The notes beneath the pieces are model-generated. The model was given only the letters and a program-made list of their open reading frames with translations, was not told the DNA's origin and ran no database searches. The position numbers and the translations under genes are program-made. From Gautieria morchelliformis (taxonomy: Eukaryota; Basidiomycota; Agaricomycetes; Gomphales; Gomphaceae), in the NCBI GenBank assembly GCA_015179125.1, contig WHVA01000440.1, positions 1-64,000 on the forward strand: a stretch of DNA of 64,000 nucleotides, written 5' to 3'. Below, one piece after another: positions 45,881 to 56,860 of this stretch. Every line of letters starts with the position of its first letter. Positions within the stretch are counted from its first letter, which is position 1.

Positions 45881-48800
45881 GAGATGTGCCCTTGCTGCCC
45901 CTCTCCAATCGCTTTGCTGCACTGTCAATAGCCCCAGATACTGAAGATACAATTCACATGTCGGAAACTGGGGCGCGCGCAGCAAGCGATAAAGACACAT
46001 CAACCAACGACGTTCTAAAACGTCCTTCACCACAATTGAAGCACTGGGAGCGAGCCCTTCCCAAGCACTTCATGGTCACATCTGTTCCCTCTCCAAATTC
46101 GCTGAACCTCAAGGTAGAGATCCAGACAACAGACACAGCTGAGGTCGAAGGATTGACTGCGCTCCTTGACAGTGGTGCAACTGGGTTGTTTATCGATAGT
46201 GAATTTGTCGCCACTGATAAGTTAACCATGCGATCACTGACACGCCCTGCCCCTGTGTACAATGTTGATGGCACCCCCAATGAGGGTGGAGCAATTCGCA
46301 ATGTTGTTGATGTCATCCTGCGATTCTGTGACCACTCCGAACATGCTGTCTTCGCCGTTACGAACCTTGGGAAGCACAAGATGATCCTTGGCTATCCATG
46401 GCTCCAGGAGCACAACACAGAGGTTAACTGGCGAATGCAGGAGGTAACACTGAGTCAATGCCCTGCACAGTGTCACACCTGCAGAGCGACACTGCGGGAA
46501 GAGCATAAAGAGGAGGCAAGGATACATGCATGCCGCATGGGCCCTCTGCCACAGATGGTGGAAGAGGAAGAGAGTGACACCGAAGAAGATCAGCCAGGTG
46601 ACATTGAGCCCCTTCTGGAGCCAGGCGACCGCCTGTTTGTGACTGTGTCCATGCCCAATGTACCTGTACCCATTATCGCAGCCACCACAACCACTTTGCA
46701 GCAGCTAGCGGAAAAGGCCCTTCGCAGTGTACCCCCAGCGGAAAAGGAACTCATCCCTCCGTACCTCTGTGACTTCAAGGATGTTTTCGCTAAAGAGTCC
46801 TTTGATTCACTTCCCGAACGCAGGACATGGGACTGTGCGATTGAGCTCGAGCCAGAAGCCAAGCCATCTGCATGCAAGGTTTACCCACTCTCCCCCAGTG
46901 AACAGTTGCAGCTGGATGAATTCCTGCAGGAAAACCTGCGCACTGGTCACATTCGCCCCTTGAAATTGCCTATGGCCAGCCCAGTGTTCTTCATCAAGAA
47001 GAAGGATGGGTCACTGCGACTGGTCCAGGATTATCGCGTGCTCAATGCCATGACAGTGAAGAACTACTACCCCCTTCCCATCATTTCCAAGCTCATCGCA
47101 CAGCTTCGTGGAGCAAAATACTTCACCAAGCTAGATGTGTGATGGGGTTTCAACAATGTGCAGATAAAGGATGGCGATGAGTGGAAGGCTGCATTCTGCA
47201 GTAATTGTGGCCTCTTTGAACCCCTCATCATGTTCTTTGGGCTCACAAACAGTCCTGTGACATTTCAAACCAGGATGAATGACATCTTCCAAGACCTCAT
47301 CATGGAAGGGCATGTGTGTGTGTACCTGGATGACATCCTGATATTCACTGACACCCTTGAGGAGCATCACTGACTTCTGCGAATAGTCCTTGAGCGCCTA
47401 CGGCAGCACAAACTCTATCTTCGCCCTGAGAAATGCAAATTTGAGCGAACGAAGATTGAGTACCTTGGGCTCATTGTGCCACATGGCAAGGTAGAGATGG
47501 ACCCCGTCAAGGTCGCAGGTGTCATGGACTGGCCAACCCCAGCAAATCGCAAAGAGGTGCAGGCCTTCCTGGGATTTGCCAACTTTTAACGCCGGTTCAT
47601 AGAGGGCTTCTCACATCATGCGTGACCCCTGTTCGAGCTCACCAAGAAGGATGTACAATGGTCGTGGGGTGATCGCGAACAGCAGGCATTTGATGGGCTA
47701 AAGCGGCGATTCACATCAACGCCGATCCTGCACTTTGCAGATGACAATCAACCATACCGGGTGGAGGCCAACAGTTCAGATGTTGCCACTGGTGCAGTCC
47801 TGTCCCAGCGATCTCCAGATGACGACAAATGGCATCCCATTGTGTTTTACTCCAAGAGTCTCACTCCTGTGGACTGAAATTATGAGATTCATGACAAGGA
47901 GATGCTGGCGATTATTCGTGCCCTAGAGGAATGGCGACATTTCCTTGAAGGCACTAAGCATCGCATTGAGATCTGGACAGACCACAAGAACCTGGAGTAT
48001 TTTCGCACTGCAAAGAAGCTTAATCGCAGGCAGGTTAGATGGTCCCTCTACTTGTCGCGTTTTGATTTCGAGCTTCACCATTGGCCTGGTGTCACGATGG
48101 GCAAGTCAGATGCACTGTCGTGGCACTCAGACCATGGGTCAGGATCAGGTGACAACAGCAATTTGACGCTCCTACGCCCAGAGCTGTTCATTGTTCGCAC
48201 CCTGGAGGGGCTCACCCTGGTGGGGGAAGAATGTGGGATTATTCGCGACGTGAAGAAGGCATTTGGAGATTGGTCACTGGAGGATGAGGTCGCAGAGGCG
48301 ATAAAGAAGCTGTGAGAGTCTGGTGGGAAATCGCTGGTGTCTGCAGAGTGGGCTGAGATGGATGGGTTGCTCACATTCCGAGGTAAAGTTTATGTTCCAG
48401 ATGTCCAGGACCTCAGGCAATGGATTGTCGCCCAGCACCACGATTCACGGGTCGCTGTTCACCCTGGGTGATGGAAGACCCTTGAACTTGTCTCACAAAA
48501 TTACTGGTGGCCCCATATGTCGTGGTATGTTGGTGAGTACACCAAAACATGCAATTTGTGCCTGCAAACAAAGGCACGAAGGCAGCCACCCCTCGGTGAA
48601 CACCATCCACTCCCTGTCCCTGAAGCACGCTGGGACATGATCAGTGTTGACTTCATTGTGGAACTGCCTGATGCACATGGCTATGATGCTGTGATGAATG
48701 TAGTGGATTCCATCTCAAAGCGGGCGCACTTCATCCCCACCAACACCAGGATCACTGCAGCTGGAGCAGCGTGACTTTTCCTACACCACATCTGGAAGCT

Positions 48801-49793
48801 GCATGGCCTCCCGCAAACAGTGGTGTCAGATCGCGGGGTCCAGTTCGTGCGCGAATTCACTCGGGAGCTTTATCGCCTGCTGGGAATTCGCATCGCAGCC
48901 TCCACAGCGTACCACCCGCAGACTGATGGACAGACGGAGCAACTCAATCAAGAGCTAGAGCAGTACCTTCGACTCTTTGTCAATGAGCGACAAGACGACT
49001 GGGACGACCTCTTGACCATGGCTGAGTTCCAGTACAAAACCATGTGCATGCTTCCATTCTTCAATCACCCTTCATGCTAGACACTGGGCGGCACCCATGA
49101 ATGGGCTTCGAACCGCATCAGCCCCAATCGAACCTTGAGTCTGTCAATGAATTCAAGGAACACATGGAGGAGTCACTGTCAGAAGTGAAGTCGGCACTGG
49201 CAAAGTCGAAGGAGGATATGGCAACATACTCTAATCGCCGATGCGAGCCAGCACCTACATTTTCGCCGGGTGACAAGGTTTACCTTGATGCAAGTGATAT
49301 AAACACCACCCGTCCGTCGAAAAAGCTAGCTCATCGGCGACTTGGCCCCTACATTGTTGAACGCCAAGTTGGGCCACAAGCCTACCGTCTCCGCCTCCTG
49401 AGGTCTCTGAGTCGCCTCCACCCCGTTTTCCCTATCATTAAGCTCACTCCTGCCCCATCCGATCCAATCCCAGGTCGGCGACCATCCCCACCACCTCCAC
49501 CCATCCTTAGAGAGGGCGATGAGCACTTTGAAGTCGAACAGATGTTAGACAGTCGCATGTGAGCAAATCACCTCCAGTTCCTCATCAAGTGGAAGGGGTA
49601 TGGCTATGAAGAGAATTCTTGGGAAAATGAGGGGGATGTCCAAGCTCCTGACCTCATTGCCGACTTCTGCCATTTGCATCCAGGTGCGCCTTTTTGCATT
49701 CGCTCCTTGGAGGCTGTCACCTTTCAGAATCGCATCCCTGTTCCACCAGTGGGACTTCATGCGTCGGGTCGCCGCATTCTAGAGGGGGGGTGA
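45850..49793 (+). pseudogene. Element B pol: protease, RT, RNase H, integrase, chromodomain
   Basis: The domains are in order: aspartic protease (LLDSGATGLFID), reverse transcriptase (SLRLVQDYRVLNAMT, catalytic YLDDI intact), RNase H (YRVEANSSDVATGAV), the zinc-binding and catalytic integrase region (VVSDRGVQFVREF, AYHPQTDGQTEQLNQ) and a C-terminal chromodomain (HFEVEQMLDSRM, FLIKWKGYGYEENSW). In-frame stops begin at 47140, 47371, 47587, 47623, 47875, 48313, 48469, 48772, 49098 and 49560; all but 47587 (TAA) are TGA. A 1-bp loss near 49036 shifts the frame. The terminal stop (49791-49793) directly abuts the 3' LTR. The copy is dead. Confidence 0.88.
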
Positions 49794-50251
49794 TGTCAAG
49801 GGAACACCAATCGCATGCTTTGTGGCAGTGTGTATTATCGCATGCATTATCGCATGCTTTATCATAGCATGCATTATTGCAGTGCGCATTATCGCATGCA
49901 TGTTGTTGGTGGCCCCTGAACTTCTCCTAGCCTTCGGCATCCTTCTGTCTTGTGTTCCGTTATTTCCCTTCCTGTTCCGGCCCCTTCCGACATCATTCCT
50001 TCCTTATCCATCCAGCCCTGTTATCGCTGGCATGATTGCTTATGTAACTGGGGCATTCGGTGATCGGGCTAGCATGCCCGAGTTTACTCATAGTTGTAGT
50101 TAGGTGGCGAAGGGGTTCTTTAGAGTTTTCTCTCTGGATCCCCCTTTGCCAGGTATGTCTGTGTCCTGTATATAGTTCTCTATCTTACTTTGGATCCCCC
50201 TTCGCCAGTTCGCCGCTTGAGTGTAGAGCCTCTGCCTAGGTTGCCCTTATA
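49794..50251 (+). repeat. 3' LTR of element B
   Basis: 458 bp, preceded by a purine run (AGAGGGGGGG). Compared with the 5' LTR it is about 54 bp longer because a short unit built on CGCATGC and TTATC is repeated several extra times near 49810-49890. The rest is nearly the same, with about ten visible differences. Confidence 0.88.
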
Positions 50252-50739
50252 GAAGGGTGGTACCAAGCTGCGCAAAGGGTGTCCCAAAACAGGGAAGCAA
50301 ATGAGGCCTTTGTGGAGACAAACCGGAACATGACATGCAGTTCTGCTTGTCCTACTCCACCTGTCCAAAACCCAGAACAGCATTCATTCTGACTCGGAAG
50401 ATATTTCCGACAGTTGCTCTGCCTGCCCCTGCTAGGAACCCTAGCCCCCCTCCCTCGAAGAATGGCCCTGCCCCAATGGATGTTGACTGCATGCGCAGAA
50501 AAGGCAACCCAATTGTCACCTGCTTCTGATTCCGGCAGCCAGGCCACTATGCCTGCAAGTGCCCCTAAGCTTTTGACATCCAGTTTATGACCACAGAGGA
50601 GAAACTCAAGCTCCTTCCAGAGTTCCTCATGCTTGCAGACATAAGCAGAGTGCCCACTGTGGAAGAATGTTCTGAAAATGTGGAACATGGTGCGTTGGAA
50701 GTGGAAGATGCATCATATTTTGTGACGTGCAGCGGGTGA
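50252..50739 (+). pseudogene. Element C gag, 3' part
   Basis: The reading resumes with a segment equivalent to the end of the gag capsid domain (WYQAAQRVSQNREANEAF), then a Pro-rich linker (PAPARNPSPPPSKNGPAPM) and a damaged zinc knuckle (FRQPGHYACKC) with a TGA just before it. It ends at the stop at 50737. Frame changes show that it is not functional. Confidence 0.75.
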
Positions 50740-51788
50740 GATGTGTGCCCCTGCTACGTGTACATAACCAGTTTGCCTGTCTTGAAGTAGAGAATGAGAA
50801 GCCTCCACTCCCCTCAGTTCATGCAGACCCACTGGATAAAGCACACAAAAGCCAAATCTGACATCTCATCCATTCCACATCCGCCCTTGGGAGAGACACC
50901 TCACGAAGCACTATGTTGTTGCTACCACCCCTGGCCCCAAGTCACTGGTCATTAAGGTGGAGATCCAGACAATGGACACAGCGGAAGTCAAATCCGGACC
51001 CGCACTTGTCGATTGTGGGGCCACTGGTCAGTTTATGGACTGGGACTATGTGGAACGAAACCGACTGACCACATGGAAGTTGCAACGTGCAATCCCAGTG
51101 TTCAATGTGGATGGAATCCCCAATGAGGCGGGGTCCATCATGGAAATAGTAGACACAATTCTCCGCTACGATGGACACACGGTACGCACTTCCTTTGCAG
51201 TTACCAGCCTGGGGAAGCAAGACATCATCCTTGGGTTTACCTGGCTGCAGGAGCATAACCTGGATATCAACCAGCAGACTCAGAAGGTGCTGATGAGTCA
51301 ATGCCCAACCAAGTGTCACATGTGCCGGTCGGAAGTGCGGAAGGAGTGTCAGGAGCAGCAGAAGACCGAACGGCTCATACAGACATGTCGTTCTGGCCCT
51401 CATCCACTGCTTGCAGAAGAGGATTCGGAAGCGGAATTTGAACCAGCTCCCACTCCCGATTTCAATTCCAATTCCGACTCTAACGTCATCCGACTTGGCC
51501 CAGAAAACACTTGGGTGGAAGGGGAGCACTTGCTGTAGGTAAACCTTCCGCCGGAAGCAGAGCACATCCACACCACCGGAAATATTTCACAATGCCTCAC
51601 AGAAGCCTCCAGGAAACATGATAAAGTGGAGGTGGATATTCTGGAGTACCTGCGGGAGTTCGAGGACATCTTTACCAAGGAGTTGTTTGATGCCCTGCCT
51701 CCATGGAAGCTGTGGGACCATGCCATCGAGTTGGAGCCTGGGTCCAAGCCCACCAACTATAAGGTCCACCTGCTGTCACCCAGGGAGC

Positions 51789-53237
51789 TGTTGGGGAATC
51801 AGCTGTTCAACCAGCTACAATAGGCTCATACCGGTGTATTTCCACTTTTTCATGAGTTATAGCATATACACGAAGCTATAAGAAATTGTGGGAGGCTAAA
51901 CAAGTATATTTGACCTCAAATAGGTGGTCACTCACCCAGCTGACGATATGGCTGACGTGGCATACAAAACTAAAACATCCCTCTATCGTTCCCCTATTTT
52001 CCCATATTTTTCTGCAATTTATTTGGCCCAAACTGCCTTATTTCTGCTATTGCAGAGTTGTGTGTCCACTTACACCCACAACTCTGTCACGGACTTTCCA
52101 TTTCAAACTCCGCCGGACACCTCGGCGGTAAGCGTATTTTCGGACTTCTGGTCACTCAAGCGCCCACAAGTCCGGCAGGATGGCTCTCCCAGTAATTCCA
52201 GCTGAGCCTCAATCTGTTGCTATATGCAGCCATAGCAACTATGCAGCCTGTTTGGCTGAACCAAACAGTGGGGATCTTGGTCAGTCATGGCAACAAGGCT
52301 GTATCAGGCTATACAAGGCAGTGCTAAGCAGTGTCCTTGGTTATTGTGGCTACAGAGCACTAATTGGCTCAGAATTGCTTACTCAGCCTCTGAGTGCCAA
52401 AGTCATAACTGGATGTACAGCCTCAGTGACTTAACCAAACCAGGCACATCTTGGTGAGTCAGGAGTACATGACTCAACCAAGCTGTGCCAAGTCACATGA
52501 CTCTGATCAGTGAGTCATTCCTGACAAATCAAGCTATGATTGGTAGGAAACACTGTGAGTCATCTGGAACCACCCAGAACCTTCCTATACTTTCTTCCAG
52601 CTTCTACAAGCTGCTCCCCCCATTCCATTAATAGATAGAAGGTTCTACCTGCTTACTAAGCTCATGTACATTAATATAAAAGGAGGCCCTTTTGCCTGCC
52701 TTTTCATCAGCCAATCTACCATCTTCTATCCAACACACCTTGCGTGACTTGCCAAGCTTGCACAGCTTACCAGGCTGCTAACCCCAGCTAGGGTTATTAC
52801 ACTTGCTTAGTGTATTAATTCTCAGTTAAGTAGTTGCTTTTCTACTTAGCCACCCAGACTAACCCTCTAGGTGAAATTCTGCAGAGTGAGGTTGTCAATC
52901 AATTTTCTTGCCAATTAGCACTCCAATACCCGAGATGATCTGATCAGTCGATTTTCCTGTTCAGAGACTTTCACAAGTCACTACCCAAAAACCAGTCACT
53001 CGTTTATTGCAGTGTGTTGACGTTAATCAGTTCAGCCCACTTACAAACTCTCCTGCGAAAGCCATTCCTCTCTTTTTGGAATACTTGGACCCCGATAGTT
53101 GTCCTCGAACCTACAAACTAATAGTTTGTTATTCATTACGCCAGTAGTATCTAATATTCTTGCAGTTTCGTATACGACACATTCTGATAGACCAAGGCGT
53201 TAGCTCTAACACCAAAGTCTTGAAGGGTTCCAAAACA
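51789..53237. mobile_element. 1,449-bp solo-LTR-like insertion with TSD GGAGC
   Basis: It begins TGTTGGGGAATC and ends TTCCAAAACA, canonical TG...CA ends. The 5-bp sequence GGAGC occurs immediately before (51784-51788) and after (53238-53242). Removing it with one target copy restores the pol frame of element C across the junction (SPREQVELNVF). It contains a TATA box (TTAATATAAAAGG near 52673) in promoter-like context and no long ORF. The best reading is a long solo LTR of an unrelated retroelement. A non-autonomous element is possible. Confidence 0.8.
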
Positions 53238-53630
53238 GGAGCAGGTAGAGCTCAATGTATTCCTTGCAGAGAACCTCTGCAGAGGGAGGATCTGCCCCTC
53301 CAAGTCACCAATCGCATTTCCAGTGTTCTTCATCAAGAATAAGGATGGCTCGCTCAGACTTGTGCAGGATTACTGGGCCTTGAATGCGATCACAATCAAG
53401 AACCGGTACCCCATTCCACTCATTTCCGAACTTATCACACAACTCTGTGGTGCAAGGTACTTCACTAAGCTGGATGTCTGCTGGGGTTTCAACAATGTTC
53501 GGATCCGTGAGGGAGACAAGTGGAAGGCCACATTCTGCACCAACTGAGGACTCTTCAAGCCACAGGTCATGTTCTTTGGCCTCACCAACAATCCTGCCAT
53601 GTTCCAGACAATGATGAATGACATCTTCCA

Positions 53631-54031
53631 CCACTGCAGGCATAGAAAAGTTTTCTTGTCTGAAAAACTGTTTAAAAAACTGTAAAGATTTTCCAAATAT
53701 TTTTAGTGTTTTTTATGTAAAAAAAACTATAATAAAATTTTGTGTTTTTATTAGAATTTGTTGGGCAAGAAAATTAGAAAAAAATTCAAAGTTTTTTGCA
53801 GGGTTTTTTATGGGTTTCTTTGTGTTTTCACAAAGAAACTTAAAAAAAACACATAAAATACCCTGCAAAAAGCTTTAAACTCTTTTATAATTTTCTTGCT
53901 CAACAAATTCTAACAAAAACACAAAATTTCGTCAAAGTTTTTTTACATTAAAAACACTAAAAAAATATGGAATATCTTTACAGTTTTTTGAATAGTTTTT
54001 CAGACCAGAAAATTTTGATATGCCTCCAGTG
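53631..54031. mobile_element. 401-bp palindromic MITE with CA duplication
   Basis: Two AT-rich arms of about 180 bp are inverted copies of each other (roughly nine bases in ten match) around a centre near 53830 (TTTCTTTGTGTTTTCACA). The termini CACTGCAGGCATA on the left and, inverted, CACTGGAGGCATA on the right are the terminal repeats. The dinucleotide CA flanks both ends, and removing the insert with one CA restores the RT frame (MNDIFHDMIAEG). It has no coding capacity. The structure fits a foldback-type MITE; the superfamily is unknown. Confidence 0.85.
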
Positions 54032-56860
54032 CATGACATGATAGCAGAAGGGGTCGTCTGTGTCTACCTCAATGACATCATCTTCATGAAAACAATGCTG
54101 GGACATTGGGAGATCATGCAGAGAGAGCTGCAACAGCTCCAGGAGTACAACCTGTGTCTTCAGCCGGAGAAGTGCGAATTTGAGTGGATGCAAATAGAGT
54201 ATCTTGGGGTGATCGTGTCGGAAGGAATGATGGAAATGGACCCTGTCAAGGTTTCTGGCGTGTCGGAATGGCCTACGCTGCGAAATAAAAAGGAAGTCCA
54301 GTCCTTCATTGGGTTCGTCAATTTCTACTGGTGGATCATCAAGGACTTCTCCTGCCATGCCCGTGGCCTCTTTGACCTCACCAAGAAGGATGTTGGATGG
54401 CGGTGGGGGGAGCCGGAACAGGCCTCCTTTGACAAACTCAAGGAGCTGATCACTTCTGCCCCAGTCCTGATCTTTCCCGACGACTCTTGCCCTTATCAAG
54501 TTGAGGCGGATTCTTCTGACGCAGCCACCGGAGCGGTCTTGTCGCAGCAGTCATCGGAAGATGGTGGGAGGTGGCACTGGATTGCCTTCTTCTCTAAAGG
54601 CCTTAGTCCAGTCGAGCGGAATTATGAGATCCGTGACAAGGAAATGCTGGCAATCATCTGAGCACTGGAGGAGTGGCGACACTTCCTTGAGGGTGCTCTA
54701 TGCCCGTTCAAGATCTGGACAGACCACAAGAACCTTGAGGACTTCTGCATGTCCAAGAAGTTGAACTGATGACAAGCACAGTGGTCCCTACACCTGCCCT
54801 GGTTTGACTTCACGCTCCACCACCGCCCCAGCAGCACCATGGGCAAGCCCAATGCCCTATCCCACCGCACAGATCATGGAAGTGGAAGTGGAGACAATGC
54901 TGACATGACATTGCTCCATGCAAGCCTCTTTGCAATCCGCGCCCTTGAAGGAGTGACCGCAGTTGGGGCGGAAGCGGAAATGCTCCAGGACATCTGGAGG
55001 CAGTACTGGAATGGAGAGAAGGAGGAATCAGTGGTGAAGGTGGTGGAGGAGCTGTGGAAAGGGCACTCATGGTCCATGCAGGCAGTGGAGTGGTCAGAAC
55101 GTGATGGGTTGCTCCACTTCAGGGGCAAGGTCTATGTTCCAGATGGGGCGGACCTCCACCGCCGCATCATGTCCCAACACCATGACACCTGGGTCACAAG
55201 GCACGCTGGCAGGTGGAAGATGCTGGAGTTAGTGGCTTGGAACTACTGGTGGCCTCAGATGTCTCGCTACATTGGGAAGTACGTGAAGACGTGCACCCTT
55301 TGCCTCCAGACAAAAGCATAGCGACATTGGCCCATCGGAGAGCTGGTTCCACTCCTAATTCTGGAATCCCGCTGGGACACCATCAGTGTTGACTTCATCA
55401 TTGAACTCCCAGAGTCTCATGGCTATGATGCAATCATGAATGTCATAGACTCGGTAAGCAAGGTGTCCCACTTCATTCCTATGCACACAATGATCATGGC
55501 CCTTGGAGCAGCCCGTCTGTTCCTCACGCATGTCTGGGAGCTGCATGGGCTCCCAAAGCAAGTCGTTTCCAACTGAGGTCTGCAGTTCATCATGGAACTG
55601 ACACGGGAGCTCTACCGCCTGCTTGGAATAAAGCTGGCTGCCACCACGGCATACCATCCACAGGGTGACGGACAGACAGAACGGGTCAATCAGGAGCTAG
55701 AGCAATATCTCTGCCTCTTTGTCAACGAGAGGCAGGATGACTGGGATGAGCTACTTCCACCGACGGAATTCCAATACAATAACCATGTACATTCCGCCAC
55801 GCAGCAGACTCCCTTCATGCTTGACTCTGGATGACACCCGTGGATGGGCTTCGAGCCACGCCAGGCAGAGTCCCGACTTGAGACAGTCAATGAGTTCTGA
55901 GATCACATGGACTCCACCCTTTCAGAAGCCAAGTCTGCCCTTGCGAAAGCCAAAGACGACATGGCAAGGTACTACAACCAACGCCGGGTTCCTGCCCTGG
56001 AGTAGCAAGTTGGAGACAAGGTATATTTAGATGCAAGTGACATCCACACCACACGCCCTTCACAGAAGCTTGCCCACCGCTACCTTGGGCCCTTCACAGT
56101 GATGCAGAAGGTTGGACGGAACACGTACCGCCTCCGACTTCCAAACTCTATGTCCCGACTCCACCCTGTCTTCAATGTAGTGAAGTTGCTCCCAGCACCA
56201 GAGGATCCAATTCCACACCGGAGGGCTCATCCACCACCTCCGCCGGAAATTATAGATGGGGAAGAGCATTATGTGGTGGAATGGGTCCTGGATAGCCGGT
56301 TCGTGCGAGGATGACTCCAATTCCTCATGAAATGGGAAGGATATGGGTATGAGGAGAATTCGTGGGTACCAGAGCAAGATATCTCTGCTCCAGACTGTTG
56401 TGAATCATGTTGTGAATCGTCGTAACTCGCCATGTTAGTACAGCCTGCAGCGTGAACCGGCACTGTCCCGGTGCTATCCATGTTCGGATGCAACTCCTAT
56501 CTAGTTCCCACTCCGCTGACCCCTGACCGAGCGCCCATACCTTCGACACTCGTATATGTAGCTAGCCCAGTAGTTACAACAAATACATCAGTTTCAGCCC
56601 TTTCAGCTGCACTGCAGCTCCGTTTAGTGTTACAGCTAGAGTTAGCTAACACTCAAGTTCCGTCTGTTTCTGCGCTCAGCACACCGAGTTCTGTTCCACC
56701 CTTCATCTCTCTCCGCCTCCCTCCTCGGATTCTAACAACACAGACAAGCTCTGCAAGTTCTACAGGACACACCCTGGTGCCCCCTGCCGAATCTGTTCAC
56801 TGGCCTTTCAATCCCTCATGTCCCGTGCTTCGAGGATGCAGCACGCTAGAGAGGGGGTGA

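Larger units (their letters stand above)
44249..50251 (+). mobile_element. Element B: younger chromodomain Ty3/gypsy retrotransposon nested in element C gag
   Basis: 6.0 kb bounded by LTRs that start TGTCAAGGGAACACC and end GGTTGCCCTTATA. The interior has gag, then pol in another frame with protease, reverse transcriptase, RNase H, integrase and chromodomain. The two LTRs are much more alike than those of element C, apart from an expansion in the 3' copy, so B inserted later. No target duplication is visible: GATGCAC stands before and GAAGGGTGG after. B is related to C but clearly a different family. It is inactive because pol carries at least ten stops and one frameshift. Confidence 0.88.
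50740..56860 (+). pseudogene. Element C pol, interrupted by a 1.45-kb insertion and a MITE
   Basis: Protease (LVDCGATGQFMD) occupies 50957-51538. The linker and RT start at 51626-51788 and are cut by an insertion to 53237. RT continues at 53243-53630, is cut by the MITE, and resumes at 54032; its catalytic motif reads YLNDI instead of YLDDI, so RT would be dead even without stops. RNase H, integrase (AYHPQGDGQTERVNQ) and a chromodomain (FLMKWEGYGYEENSW) follow. Stops include 53545, 54659, a tandem TGATGA at 54769, 55319, 55574, 55832, 55898 and 56312. The final stop abuts the 3' LTR, as in element B. Confidence 0.85.

Noticed and set aside
44771..49793. Element B as a potentially active retrotransposon
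   Set aside because: Gag is open, but pol has at least ten stops, one frameshift and a damaged gag zinc knuckle.
52214..52801. Inner segment starting TGTTGCTATATGC and ending GTTATTACA, considered as a separate LTR
   Set aside because: Its flanks do not form a target duplication, whereas the larger 51789-53237 unit has a perfect GGAGC duplication and restores the host frame.
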